Below are positions 58,045 to 64,000 of a stretch of DNA of 64,000 nucleotides, piece after piece (positions within the stretch are counted from its first letter, which is position 1; the number at the start of each line of letters is the position of its first letter). The stretch comes from RI-43 sp033764725 (lineage in GTDB: Bacteria; Pseudomonadota; Alphaproteobacteria; Caulobacterales; Aquidulcibacteraceae), in contig JANRIR010000080.1 in NCBI GenBank assembly GCA_033764725.1, positions 34,343 to 98,342 of the forward strand, in the 5' to 3' direction. The notes beneath the pieces were generated by a model. The model saw nothing but the letters and a program-made list of their open reading frames with translations. It made no database searches and was not told where the DNA came from. The position numbers were made by a program, and so were the translations under genes.

Positions 58045-58490
58045 GGGGTTTGCGTCCCGCCGCGCCACTCGCCGCGCGCCTTCATCGCTTCGACGACTTC
58101 GCGCGGCATGTAAGTTTCGTCGTGCTTGGCCAGTACGCGATCGGCGGTGAACACGGCGCCGGGCGCATAGCGGCCTTCGCACACCACGCCCTGGCCTTCG
58201 CGAAACAGATCCGGCGCCTGGCCCATATAGCGCACCGGCACCGCGGCGACCCCGTCGCTCACCGCGAACACCAGCGCGCCGTCATCGTCGCGCGCGACGG
58301 TGCCGGTCTGCACCAGCCCGCCGATGCGCACGCGCTCGCCGGGCGCGGCCTTCTGCGCCAGTTCCGATGGGGCGTAGAAATACACCACCGAGTCGCGCAG
58401 GCCGATCAGCGCCAGCGCGGCGGCGCCCGCCAGCATCACGCCCGCCACGCCGATCACGATCAATCGTCTGTTCCGCTTCCGCATGGCCAT
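58041..58490 (-). CDS. ccmE: Heme chaperone CcmE (CycJ)
   Basis: This is a 149-residue membrane-anchored protein with a basic start (MAMRKRNRR), a transmembrane helix near 10-28 and a periplasmic OB fold. The covalent heme site is His123 in VLAKHDETYMP, with the nearby Tyr. It carries heme to CcmF. Several ATGs exist (58520, 58490, 58484); 58490 is given, without a strong ribosome site to choose between them. Confidence 0.93.
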   Translation of the reverse strand: MAMRKRNRRLIVIGVAGVMLAGAAALALIGLRDSVVYFYAPSELAQKAAPGERVRIGGLVQTGTVARDDDGALVFAVSDGVAAVPVRYMGQAPDLFREGQGVVCEGRYAPGAVFTADRVLAKHDETYMPREVVEAMKARGEWRGGTQTP

Positions 58491-58528
58491 AAGCTTAGCG
58501 CGCGCGCGCCGCTTCGCCATGGCGCGGA

Positions 58529-59221
58529 TCAGCGCGGCGCGGCATCTGCGCCCCCCTCGCCGGCCAGACGCTGGGCGATCATGGCCTGGCGCGGATCGTC
58601 GGCCGGGAACAGGCGTTGCGCTGCGCGCCAGTGCCGGGCGGCGTCCTCGGTGCGGCCGTCCTGATCGGCGGCGAGCGCCTGATAGAACCAGACCAGCGGC
58701 TCGTTCGGCATGGCGCGGGCGGCGGCCTCGAACAGCGCACGCGTCCGCGGCGAGGCTGCGCCCTGGTCGAGTTGAAACTGCACCCGGCCAAGCTCGAACA
58801 GCGCCGGCGCATAATTCGGATCGCGGCGCAGGGCGCCCTCGAACGCGCGCGCGGCCGGCTCGGCGCGACCCAACTGCGCCTCGATCACGCCCAGCAGGAA
58901 CAGCGGCTCGGGATCGTCGGGCGCGGCGCGCGCCTTGGCGTTGAGATAGGCGCGCCATTCCTCGGCCTGAAAAGTCGCCGGATCGGCGCGCAGGAGCGCC
59001 GCCTCCCGCGCCGCATAGGAGCCGCCCGGCAGGCCGGGCACGCCGATCGCCACATAGACGCCCAAAACCGCGAGGCCGGCCGCCGCGATCAAGGCCATGC
59101 TCCAGCGCGGCGCAGGACGATCCGGCGCAGCGCGGCGATAGGCGCGCAGCGCCAGCCATCCCGCCGCCGCAACCAGCAGCGCTGCGGCGACGAACGGCGC
59201 AAGAGAGGCGAAGTCGACCAC
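58529..59221 (-). CDS. ccmI: Cytochrome c maturation TPR protein CcmI (CycH)
   Basis: This protein of about 230 residues has two N-terminal transmembrane helices (near 5-22 and 40-60), then a tetratricopeptide region (PLFLLGVIEAQLGRAEPAARAFEGAL, then ALFELGRVQFQLDQG and WFYQALAADQDGRTEDAARHW, in repeats). CcmI binds apocytochrome c for heme attachment. GTG at 59221 is preferred. A TTG at 59257, overlapping the stop of the kinase gene in front, would add twelve residues. The ccmI-E-F-H order is standard. Confidence 0.9.
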   Translation of the reverse strand: MVDFASLAPFVAAALLVAAAGWLALRAYRRAAPDRPAPRWSMALIAAAGLAVLGVYVAIGVPGLPGGSYAAREAALLRADPATFQAEEWRAYLNAKARAAPDDPEPLFLLGVIEAQLGRAEPAARAFEGALRRDPNYAPALFELGRVQFQLDQGAASPRTRALFEAAARAMPNEPLVWFYQALAADQDGRTEDAARHWRAAQRLFPADDPRQAMIAQRLAGEGGADAAPR

Positions 59222-59253
59222 GGCGCACCCGATATAGAGCGCCGCGGCGCGCC

Positions 59254-60699
59254 TCAATCCGTGGCGGGCAGCCGCAGGCGCGCCTTCAACCCGCCGAGCG
59301 CGCTGCGCTCGAAGCTGAGCGCGCCGGCGTAGAGCTCCACCGCCTCGGTGAGGATGGAGAGCCCCAAGCCCTGGCCGGGCGCGGCCTCGTCGAGCCGCTC
59401 GCCGCGCTTCAAGACGATGGCGACCTGCTCGTCGGTGAGGCCCGGCCCGTCATCCTCGACGACGATCTCGAGAAGCCCGCCCGGCGCGGACGGCGGCGCC
59501 ACGCGCACGACGACTTCGCTCGTCCCGTACTTGCAGGCGTTGTCGACGAGATTGGCGGCCATTTCGAGCAGGTCCTCGCGCTCGCCGCGGAAGGTCGCGT
59601 CGGGGCCGGGTTCGAGGCGCACATCGATCGCTTTGATCGGATCGTATTTTTGCTCCATCATGAAAATAAGCGCCTGAAGATTTTCACGCACCGGCGTGCG
59701 GTATCCCACGGTCGCGCCCGCATCGCCGGCGCGCGCCTCAGCCCGGGCCGCGACGCGCGCGCGACGCAATTGCCGCTCCACGAAACTTTCCATGTCCGCG
59801 ATGGTCTGGCGGGTCGCTGCCGCATCGCCGCCGCCAAGCGCCGCCGCGTTCTTCAACGCCGCGATCGGCGTCTTGAGCGCGTGGGCGAGATTGCCGACAT
59901 GCCGGCGTGCGCGCTCGACAACCTCGCGATTGTGATCGAGCAGCGCGTTGAGCTCCTGGGCGAGCGGCGCAATTTCCAGCGCATAGGCGCCGGTGAGCCG
60001 CTCTGACCCGCCGCGGCGCACCGCAGCGATGTCGCGTTGCAGCGCGCCCAGCGGCGCAAGGCCGACGCGCACTTGCAGCGCAGTGACCGCCGCGAGGATC
60101 GCCACGCAGACGCCGACGAAAACCGCGAATGCAATGGCGACGAGATTCGCCGCCGGGCCCAAAGTCTGGCGCGGCGCGAGCGCTGCGATAAACAGATAAT
60201 CTCCGTCCACGCTGGGAATCGGCGACACGCGGGCGGCCGCACGCATGGGAGCCCCGTCCGGCCCGGTCGGCAGATCGAGAAACGCCACGCCGCGAAAGCT
60301 GCCGGCGGTTTCTGCGGCGGTGATCAAAGTGCGCTCCTGGGCGCGCGTCAGCGGCAGCGATACGTCGAACAGCGAGCGCGAGGCGTAGAGCCAACGCACG
60401 CTCCCGTCGCTTTCGATTGCGGCGACCTGAAAATAGCGGCCGGTCGCGGCGCGCTCATAGCGGGAATCCACGAAGCCTTCGGGAAACGCGAGCCCGCCCT
60501 CGGCGTCGGCGCGCGCATTGCGGATCAATTGATCGATGACGCTGACCAGTTCGGGATCGACGAGCTGGCGCGTCAATTGACGCTGGAACAGCGCGAACGT
60601 CGATGCGCCCACGAGAATGAGCACAAGCGAAGCGAGTGCGGCCACCGCAATGAGCCGCGCGCGCATGGAGCGGCGCATGAGGGACAGGAGGGTGTTCAC
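59254..60699 (-). CDS. PhoQ/FeuQ-like sensor histidine kinase
   Basis: This 481-residue kinase has TM1 near 16-36, a periplasmic sensor of about 150 residues (FVDSRYERAATGRYFQV), TM2 near 185-206, the H-box His273 in LAHALKTPIAALK, and the HATPase NLVDNACKYG, DDGPGL and GQGLGLSILTEAV. HALKTP is the PhoQ-type H-box. The frame is open upstream through a repeat element, but family features start after it; GTG 60699 is preferred and ATG 60678 is possible. It is preceded by its regulator gene and followed by ccmI. Confidence 0.9.
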   Translation of the reverse strand: MNTLLSLMRRSMRARLIAVAALASLVLILVGASTFALFQRQLTRQLVDPELVSVIDQLIRNARADAEGGLAFPEGFVDSRYERAATGRYFQVAAIESDGSVRWLYASRSLFDVSLPLTRAQERTLITAAETAGSFRGVAFLDLPTGPDGAPMRAAARVSPIPSVDGDYLFIAALAPRQTLGPAANLVAIAFAVFVGVCVAILAAVTALQVRVGLAPLGALQRDIAAVRRGGSERLTGAYALEIAPLAQELNALLDHNREVVERARRHVGNLAHALKTPIAALKNAAALGGGDAAATRQTIADMESFVERQLRRARVAARAEARAGDAGATVGYRTPVRENLQALIFMMEQKYDPIKAIDVRLEPGPDATFRGEREDLLEMAANLVDNACKYGTSEVVVRVAPPSAPGGLLEIVVEDDGPGLTDEQVAIVLKRGERLDEAAPGQGLGLSILTEAVELYAGALSFERSALGGLKARLRLPATD

Positions 60700-60715
60700 G
60701 ACACGCGCGACCGCG

Positions 60716-60855
60716 CCTTCTCCCCTTGTGGGAGAAGGTGGATCGACCGCGCAGCGGTCGAGACGGATGAGGGGTGTTTGCGAAACTTTGCCAGCATCGG
60801 CGCCGTCACCCCTCGTCCGGCGCTTCGCGCCACCTTCTCCCACAAGGGGAGAAGG
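60716..60855. repeat. 140-bp composite extragenic palindrome, second copy
   Basis: This element shares the layout of 23170-23308: hairpins CCTTCTCCC/GGGAGAAGG at both ends (60716-60738 and 60833-60855) and GGATGAGGGGTG facing the related CACCCCTCGTCC inside. It lies in the gap between the response-regulator gene and its kinase gene, on what should be one transcript. It may therefore reduce kinase expression or stabilise part of the mRNA. Confidence 0.85.
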
Positions 60856-60871
60856 AGGGGGTTCGAGTGGG

Positions 60872-61543
60872 TCAAGCCCCAACCGCGGGATCGATCAGGC
60901 GATAGCCGAGGCCTTTTTCCGTGACGATGCGTTCGGGGCCGATCTTGCGGCGCAGGATGCCGACGAACACCTCGATCGTATTGGAATCGCGCTCGTGATC
61001 CTGCGCATAAATCTTTTCGATCAACTCCGAGCGCGAGACGATCTTGCCTTTGTGGTGCATCAGATAATCGAGCACCTTGTACTGGAACGCCGTCAGCTTG
61101 ATCGGCCGCCCGTCGACCGTCACCTGCCCGGTGGCGGTGTTGACGCGCAGATCGCCGCATTCGAGCACGGCCGAGGCGTGCTCGGTCTGCTTGCGGACAT
61201 TGGCGCGCACGCGGGCGAGCAATTCGGCCATGTGGAACGGCTTGGTCACGTAATCATTGGCGCCGAGGTCGAGCCCTTCGACCTTTTCGCTCCAGCGATC
61301 GCGCGCGGAAAGGATCAGCACCGGCATCGCGCGGCCTTGCTCGCGCCATTTGCGCAGCACGGTGAGGCCGTCGACCTTCGGCAAGCCGAGATCGAGGATG
61401 GCGAGATCATAGGGCTCGGTCTCGCCCAGGAATTGGCCGTCCTCGCCATTGTCGGCGGGATCGACCGTATAGCCGGCCTCGGTGAGCGCTTCGGTGAGCT
61501 GCTCGCGCAAGGTGCGGTCGTCTTCAACGATCAATACGCGCAT
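60872..61543 (-). CDS. PhoP/FeuP-like response regulator
   Basis: This 223-residue regulator has receiver Asp51 (AILDLGLP), acidic pocket EDD at 7-9, and Lys in VTKPFHMAEL. The OmpR-type winged helix contains KLTAFQYKVLDYLMHHKGKIVSRSELIEKIY and ends DSNTIEVFVGILRRKIGPERIVTEKGLGYRL, cited as its usual blocks. It lies 10 bp after the PepSY-like gene and before the kinase gene, with a 140-bp palindrome between. This matches PhoP/FeuP-group regulators. Confidence 0.93.
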   Translation of the reverse strand: MRVLIVEDDRTLREQLTEALTEAGYTVDPADNGEDGQFLGETEPYDLAILDLGLPKVDGLTVLRKWREQGRAMPVLILSARDRWSEKVEGLDLGANDYVTKPFHMAELLARVRANVRKQTEHASAVLECGDLRVNTATGQVTVDGRPIKLTAFQYKVLDYLMHHKGKIVSRSELIEKIYAQDHERDSNTIEVFVGILRRKIGPERIVTEKGLGYRLIDPAVGA

Positions 61544-61553
61544 CGGATCCTCG

Positions 61554-61880
61554 TCATCCCCCGCCGACGATGCGGCCGGTCGTTGCATCGACCCGCAGAT
61601 CCGCCACGCGGCCATCGTCCATGCGCCAGCGCAGCACGTAGACCGGGCGCGGCCCGTCGTCCTGCACCGACAGCACGTCGATCAATTGGCCGCCGCGCTG
61701 GTCGCGCACCATGTTCACCACTTCGCGCAGGGGCAGCACGCGGCGCTCGGGCCCGCGCTGCTGCGGGCGGCCCTGATCCTGCGGCGTCGCCCAATGCGGC
61801 CCGAAGGGCGGGCGCGCGTCCGCCATCGGGGCGAACCCGGCGATCAGCGCAGCCGCGAGAAGGAGCGAACGAAACGTCAT
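61554..61880 (-). CDS. Small periplasmic PepSY-like protein
   Basis: This 108-residue protein has a signal peptide (cleavage after MADA) and a single PepSY-like domain: RVLPLREVVNMVRDQRGGQLIDVLSV, then YVLRWRMDDGRVADLRVDATTGRIV. It is the first gene of a PepSY/regulator/kinase operon. Small periplasmic proteins encoded in front of PhoPQ-like or FeuPQ systems can modulate the kinase, as FeuN does in Sinorhizobium meliloti. A related role here is inference. A direct repeat sits 24-40 bp upstream. Confidence 0.85.
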   Translation of the reverse strand: MTFRSLLLAAALIAGFAPMADARPPFGPHWATPQDQGRPQQRGPERRVLPLREVVNMVRDQRGGQLIDVLSVQDDGPRPVYVLRWRMDDGRVADLRVDATTGRIVGGG

Positions 61881-61903
61881 GCGCGCTGTCTAGGCCAGGC
61901 CCT

Positions 61904-61920
61904 CTGAACGCGCCCTGAAT
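61904..61920 (-). promoter_or_regulatory. RTTCAG-N5-RTTCAG direct repeat (candidate regulator site)
   Basis: On the minus strand the sequence reads ATTCAG-N5-GTTCAG, an 11-bp-period direct repeat of the kind bound by OmpR/PhoB-family regulators. It lies 24-40 bp before the PepSY gene, where the operon promoter should be. Autoregulation by the regulator of this operon is the natural inference. A 12-bp palindrome, AGGCTTAAGCCT, stands further upstream at 61934-61945, overlapping the stop of the DnaJ-like gene. Confidence 0.5.
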
Positions 61921-61937
61921 GCGACCTTGGTTAAGGC

Positions 61938-62819
61938 TTAAGCCTGCAACGGCCGCGGCGGCGCCTGATCGCGACGGGACCACTTTTTCACGAACTTTTT
62001 CAAGTCGTCATCCGGGGTTTCCGGCAGCATGACGAGGAGCCGCACCAATTGGTCGCCGGTTCCGCCGACGCCCTTGCCCTTCAGGCGCAGCACCATGCCG
62101 GTATTGGCGCCGGCGGGCACCGTGATCGAGACCGGCCCGAAAACCGTCGGCGCCTGGACCTTCGCCCCCTCCACCGCCTCGGTCAGCGAGATCGGCAGGT
62201 CCATGTGGATGTCGGTCCCTTCGCGGCGAAAGAACGTGTGCGGCTTGACGGTGACCTCGACCAGCGCGTCACCGGGCGGACCGCCGCCTGCGCCCGCCCC
62301 GCCCTGGGATTTGAGGCGCAGCGTGCGCCCGCTCTCCACGCCGGGTGGGATGGCCACCTCCAGGGTGCGCCCCTCGTCGAGCTGTATGCGCCGGCGCGCG
62401 CCCTTCACGGCGTCGAGGAAATCGATCTCGAGCGCGTAGCGCAGATCGCGCCCGCGCATCCGGCCGAAACCGCGGGGGCCGCCGGCCGCGCCGCCGGCGC
62501 TGAAGAAGTCGGAGAAGATGTCGCCGAGATCGAAGGCGGCCTCCGGCCCGGCCCCGGCGCGGGCGTGCGGGCGGGAGGAAAACACCGCCTTTTCATTGCC
62601 GTCGGCGTCGATCTCGCCTTTGTCGTAGCGGCTGCGCAGCGCCGGATCGCTGAGCAGATTGAAGGCTGCGGTGGCGCGCTTGAAGCGGTCCTCGGCCTGC
62701 TTGTCGCCCGGGCGCACGTCGGGGTGCAGCTCCTTCGCCAGCTTGCGATAGGCGCTGCGGATGTCGTCCGCCCCGGCGGATCGCTTAATCCCGAGGGCTG
62801 CGTAGGGGTCCCACGTCAC
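61938..62819 (-). CDS. DnaJ-family (CbpA-like) co-chaperone
   Basis: This protein of about 293 residues has an N-terminal J domain (WDPYAALGIKRSAG, the HPD motif at 32-34 in KELHPDVRPGD), a Gly/Phe-rich linker with DIFSDFFSAGG, and the C-terminal substrate-binding beta domains (LEVAIPPGVESGRTLRLK, DIHMDLPISLTEAV, RLKGKGVGGTGDQLV). There is no zinc-finger region, so it is CbpA/DnaJ type II rather than DnaJ proper. The start is taken at GTG 62819, because the open frame above it lacks J-domain features; ATG 62879 is possible. The role is to stimulate DnaK. Confidence 0.88.
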   Translation of the reverse strand: MTWDPYAALGIKRSAGADDIRSAYRKLAKELHPDVRPGDKQAEDRFKRATAAFNLLSDPALRSRYDKGEIDADGNEKAVFSSRPHARAGAGPEAAFDLGDIFSDFFSAGGAAGGPRGFGRMRGRDLRYALEIDFLDAVKGARRRIQLDEGRTLEVAIPPGVESGRTLRLKSQGGAGAGGGPPGDALVEVTVKPHTFFRREGTDIHMDLPISLTEAVEGAKVQAPTVFGPVSITVPAGANTGMVLRLKGKGVGGTGDQLVRLLVMLPETPDDDLKKFVKKWSRRDQAPPRPLQA

Positions 62820-62884
62820 GTGCGGCCTGCATGCATCGACGAAAAACGCCCCTGACTTAGGCGTCGGGGCTCGCCGCACAAGCC

Positions 62885-64000
62885 TTACACGGCCAGGACC
62901 GATTCCGCCATGAAGCCGATCGCCCCGTCGCCGCCGATCTGGCCGACCCGCAGCGCCAGGATGCTGGGCGGCGCGCCAAAATCGGCGACCTGGTCCGCCG
63001 CGCTGTAGACGATCGCCGGGCTGGCGGGCGTGAACGTGCGCACCACCACGCCGGCATTAAGGATCTCCACCCGATAGCTCTCGGCCTCCGCCCCCAGCGG
63101 CGGCTCGCCCGGCCCCCAGCCGTCGCCGTCGAGGCGGGCGCGGCGCACCCAGCGCACCGCGATGTCGCCCCCAGGAAGCCGCGCTGCGCGCACGTGCGCC
63201 GGCGCCAGCGCCTTGGCGGCGATGCGCGGCAGGGCGGTTTCGACGACCGCGGCGGCGGGATCGCTCGCCGCGCGCCCAGCCGGGGGAACCGCCAGCCGCA
63301 GCGCCTCGCCCCATTCGTGCGCGCGCACCTCGAGCCGCACCAAAGCGGAATCCAGCCGCACGATCCTCGCGCCCGCCGGCGCAGGCGACGCCATCGCCGC
63401 CTCGCTGCCGAGCGCGCCGCGCAGCAGCCCGGAGAACAGATAGGTCCGCGGGCCCACAAGCGCGATGTCGCGCGCCTGGATCACCTCCCACAACCCGCCC
63501 GCCCCTTCGACCGCGAACGCGTTCGCCCCGTTCAACAGCGCCGCGCGCGTCGCGGAAGAAAACGCCGCGTCGGGAAACACCGCCTGGAAGCGATTGCCCT
63601 CGTCCCAACGCCCTACCGGCCCGGGATAAAGCGGCCAGGCCAGCCGGCCGATCGCGGCCAGCGCGCGCGCTTCGCCGCGCATGGCGGCGTCGACATAGAC
63701 GCGGTGCGGCCCGCGCCACGGGCTGGCGTAGACCGCAGCGAACGGCCGCTGATCGTCGCCCGCGCCCGGCAGCAGCGGCAGATCGAGCACGGCGACGTCA
63801 GGCGTCGGCGCGGGGCCGTCAAGTCCGCCGCTGCGCGTTTCGCCGCCATGCGCGATCAGGCCCGCCGGCGCGCGCGCGCGGCGCAGGCTGAGCATGCGCG
63901 CTTCGGCGTCCTCGATGCGGGTGATCTCGAACACGCCGGCGGCGGCGTCGAGCTGCACCGCATCGCCCGGCTCCAGCGCCAGCGCCGTCGGCGGCGCAGC
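62885..64000 (-). CDS. Gene-transfer-agent host-specificity (gp15-like) protein, C-terminal part
   Basis: This open frame enters from the right edge (372 residues visible, no start in the window) and ends at 62885. Its pattern is that of the C-terminal part of GTA/phage tail proteins of the gp15 group (Rcc01698 C-terminus). It has LALEPGDAVQLDAAAGVFEI, VAVLDLPLLPGAGDDQRPFAAVYASPW, VIQARDIALVGPRTYLFSGLLRGALGSE and GWGPGEPPLGAEAESYRVEIL, each cited as a separate block. It would be the host-binding or baseplate hub protein at the end of a GTA gene cluster outside the window. Confidence 0.82.
   Translation of the reverse strand, partial: AAPPTALALEPGDAVQLDAAAGVFEITRIEDAEARMLSLRRARAPAGLIAHGGETRSGGLDGPAPTPDVAVLDLPLLPGAGDDQRPFAAVYASPWRGPHRVYVDAAMRGEARALAAIGRLAWPLYPGPVGRWDEGNRFQAVFPDAAFSSATRAALLNGANAFAVEGAGGLWEVIQARDIALVGPRTYLFSGLLRGALGSEAAMASPAPAGARIVRLDSALVRLEVRAHEWGEALRLAVPPAGRAASDPAAAVVETALPRIAAKALAPAHVRAARLPGGDIAVRWVRRARLDGDGWGPGEPPLGAEAESYRVEILNAGVVVRTFTPASPAIVYSAADQVADFGAPPSILALRVGQIGGDGAIGFMAESVLAV

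Noticed and set aside
56104..58113. A 669-codon plus-strand frame over ccmF
   Set aside because: It is antisense to a well-supported ccmF and has no recognisable domain.
61934..61945. AGGCTTAAGCCT palindrome as an operator
   Set aside because: It is only 12 bp, overlaps the stop codon of the DnaJ-like gene, and the nearby 11-bp-period direct repeat is a better regulatory candidate.

Overview
The window is about 64 kb of very G+C-rich, gene-dense DNA from an alphaproteobacterium. The strongest evidence is: a PleC-like kinase gene preceded by a CtrA-type box; a glnE / two-component / degP / ccm block arranged as in many alphaproteobacteria; the end of a gene-transfer-agent (GTA) host-specificity gene at the right edge; and DUF2093, ExoD and the GTA family itself, which are typical of this class. 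The overall look (many cytochrome P450s, acyl-CoA dehydrogenases, small EF-hand and CC_3452-like secreted proteins) fits Caulobacterales/Hyphomonadaceae better than Rhizobiales, but that is inference. No rRNA, tRNA, CRISPR array, transposase or integrase was seen.

Layout. (1) 1-2.4 kb: the tail of an unknown gene, a cytochrome P450, a repeat-bearing gap and a tyrosine-phosphatase-like gene. (2) 2.5-6.4 kb: an envelope operon (DUF374 acyltransferase, waaA, lpxK, LpxL-like acyltransferase) for Kdo/lipid A. (3) 6.5-13.5 kb: an M23 peptidase lipoprotein and DUF2093, a TetR-SDR-crotonase cassette, xseA, purD and a VapBC-type toxin-antitoxin with a long palindromic operator. (4) 13.5-26 kb: mixed metabolism, including an APH-type phosphotransferase, amidohydrolase, CorA, a QueD-like enzyme, a second P450, two acyl-CoA dehydrogenases, SDR, GNAT and an HCCA-isomerase-like protein. 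(5) 26-34 kb: an accessory-looking stretch with a C5 DNA methyltransferase, a Vsr endonuclease translationally overlapped with an APC permease and a Rieske oxygenase, several lipoproteins, extragenic palindromes, and a low-G+C one-gene insert bounded by 50-bp direct repeats. (6) 34-41 kb: class III alcohol dehydrogenase, a ferredoxin/CDGSH fusion, a second VapBC, and a sirtuin between two acyl-CoA dehydrogenases. (7) 41-64 kb: core genes: pepN, a PleC-like kinase, an EF-hand/ECF-sigma/CnrYX-like operon, glnE, a two-component pair, degP, ccmHFEI, a PhoPQ/FeuPQ-like pair with a PepSY protein, a DnaJ-family protein and the GTA gene.

How they work together. Regions 2 and 7 are envelope and housekeeping functions: lipid A and Kdo transfer, cytochrome c maturation, periplasmic proteolysis, control of glutamine synthetase, and cell-cycle and envelope signalling. 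Regions 3-6 hold acyl-CoA and xenobiotic-type catabolism: four acyl-CoA dehydrogenases, two P450s, one Rieske oxygenase, SDRs and a crotonase. Part of it could form a 4-hydroxyacyl-CoA route, because both halves of the ACAD10/11 fusion exist as separate genes. The most unusual items are the repeat-bounded insert at 32.8-33.4 kb, the Fur-box-like site next to a 61-codon ORF, the CnrYXH-like sigma operon, and the PepSY/RR/HK operon with an 11-bp-period direct repeat in front of it.
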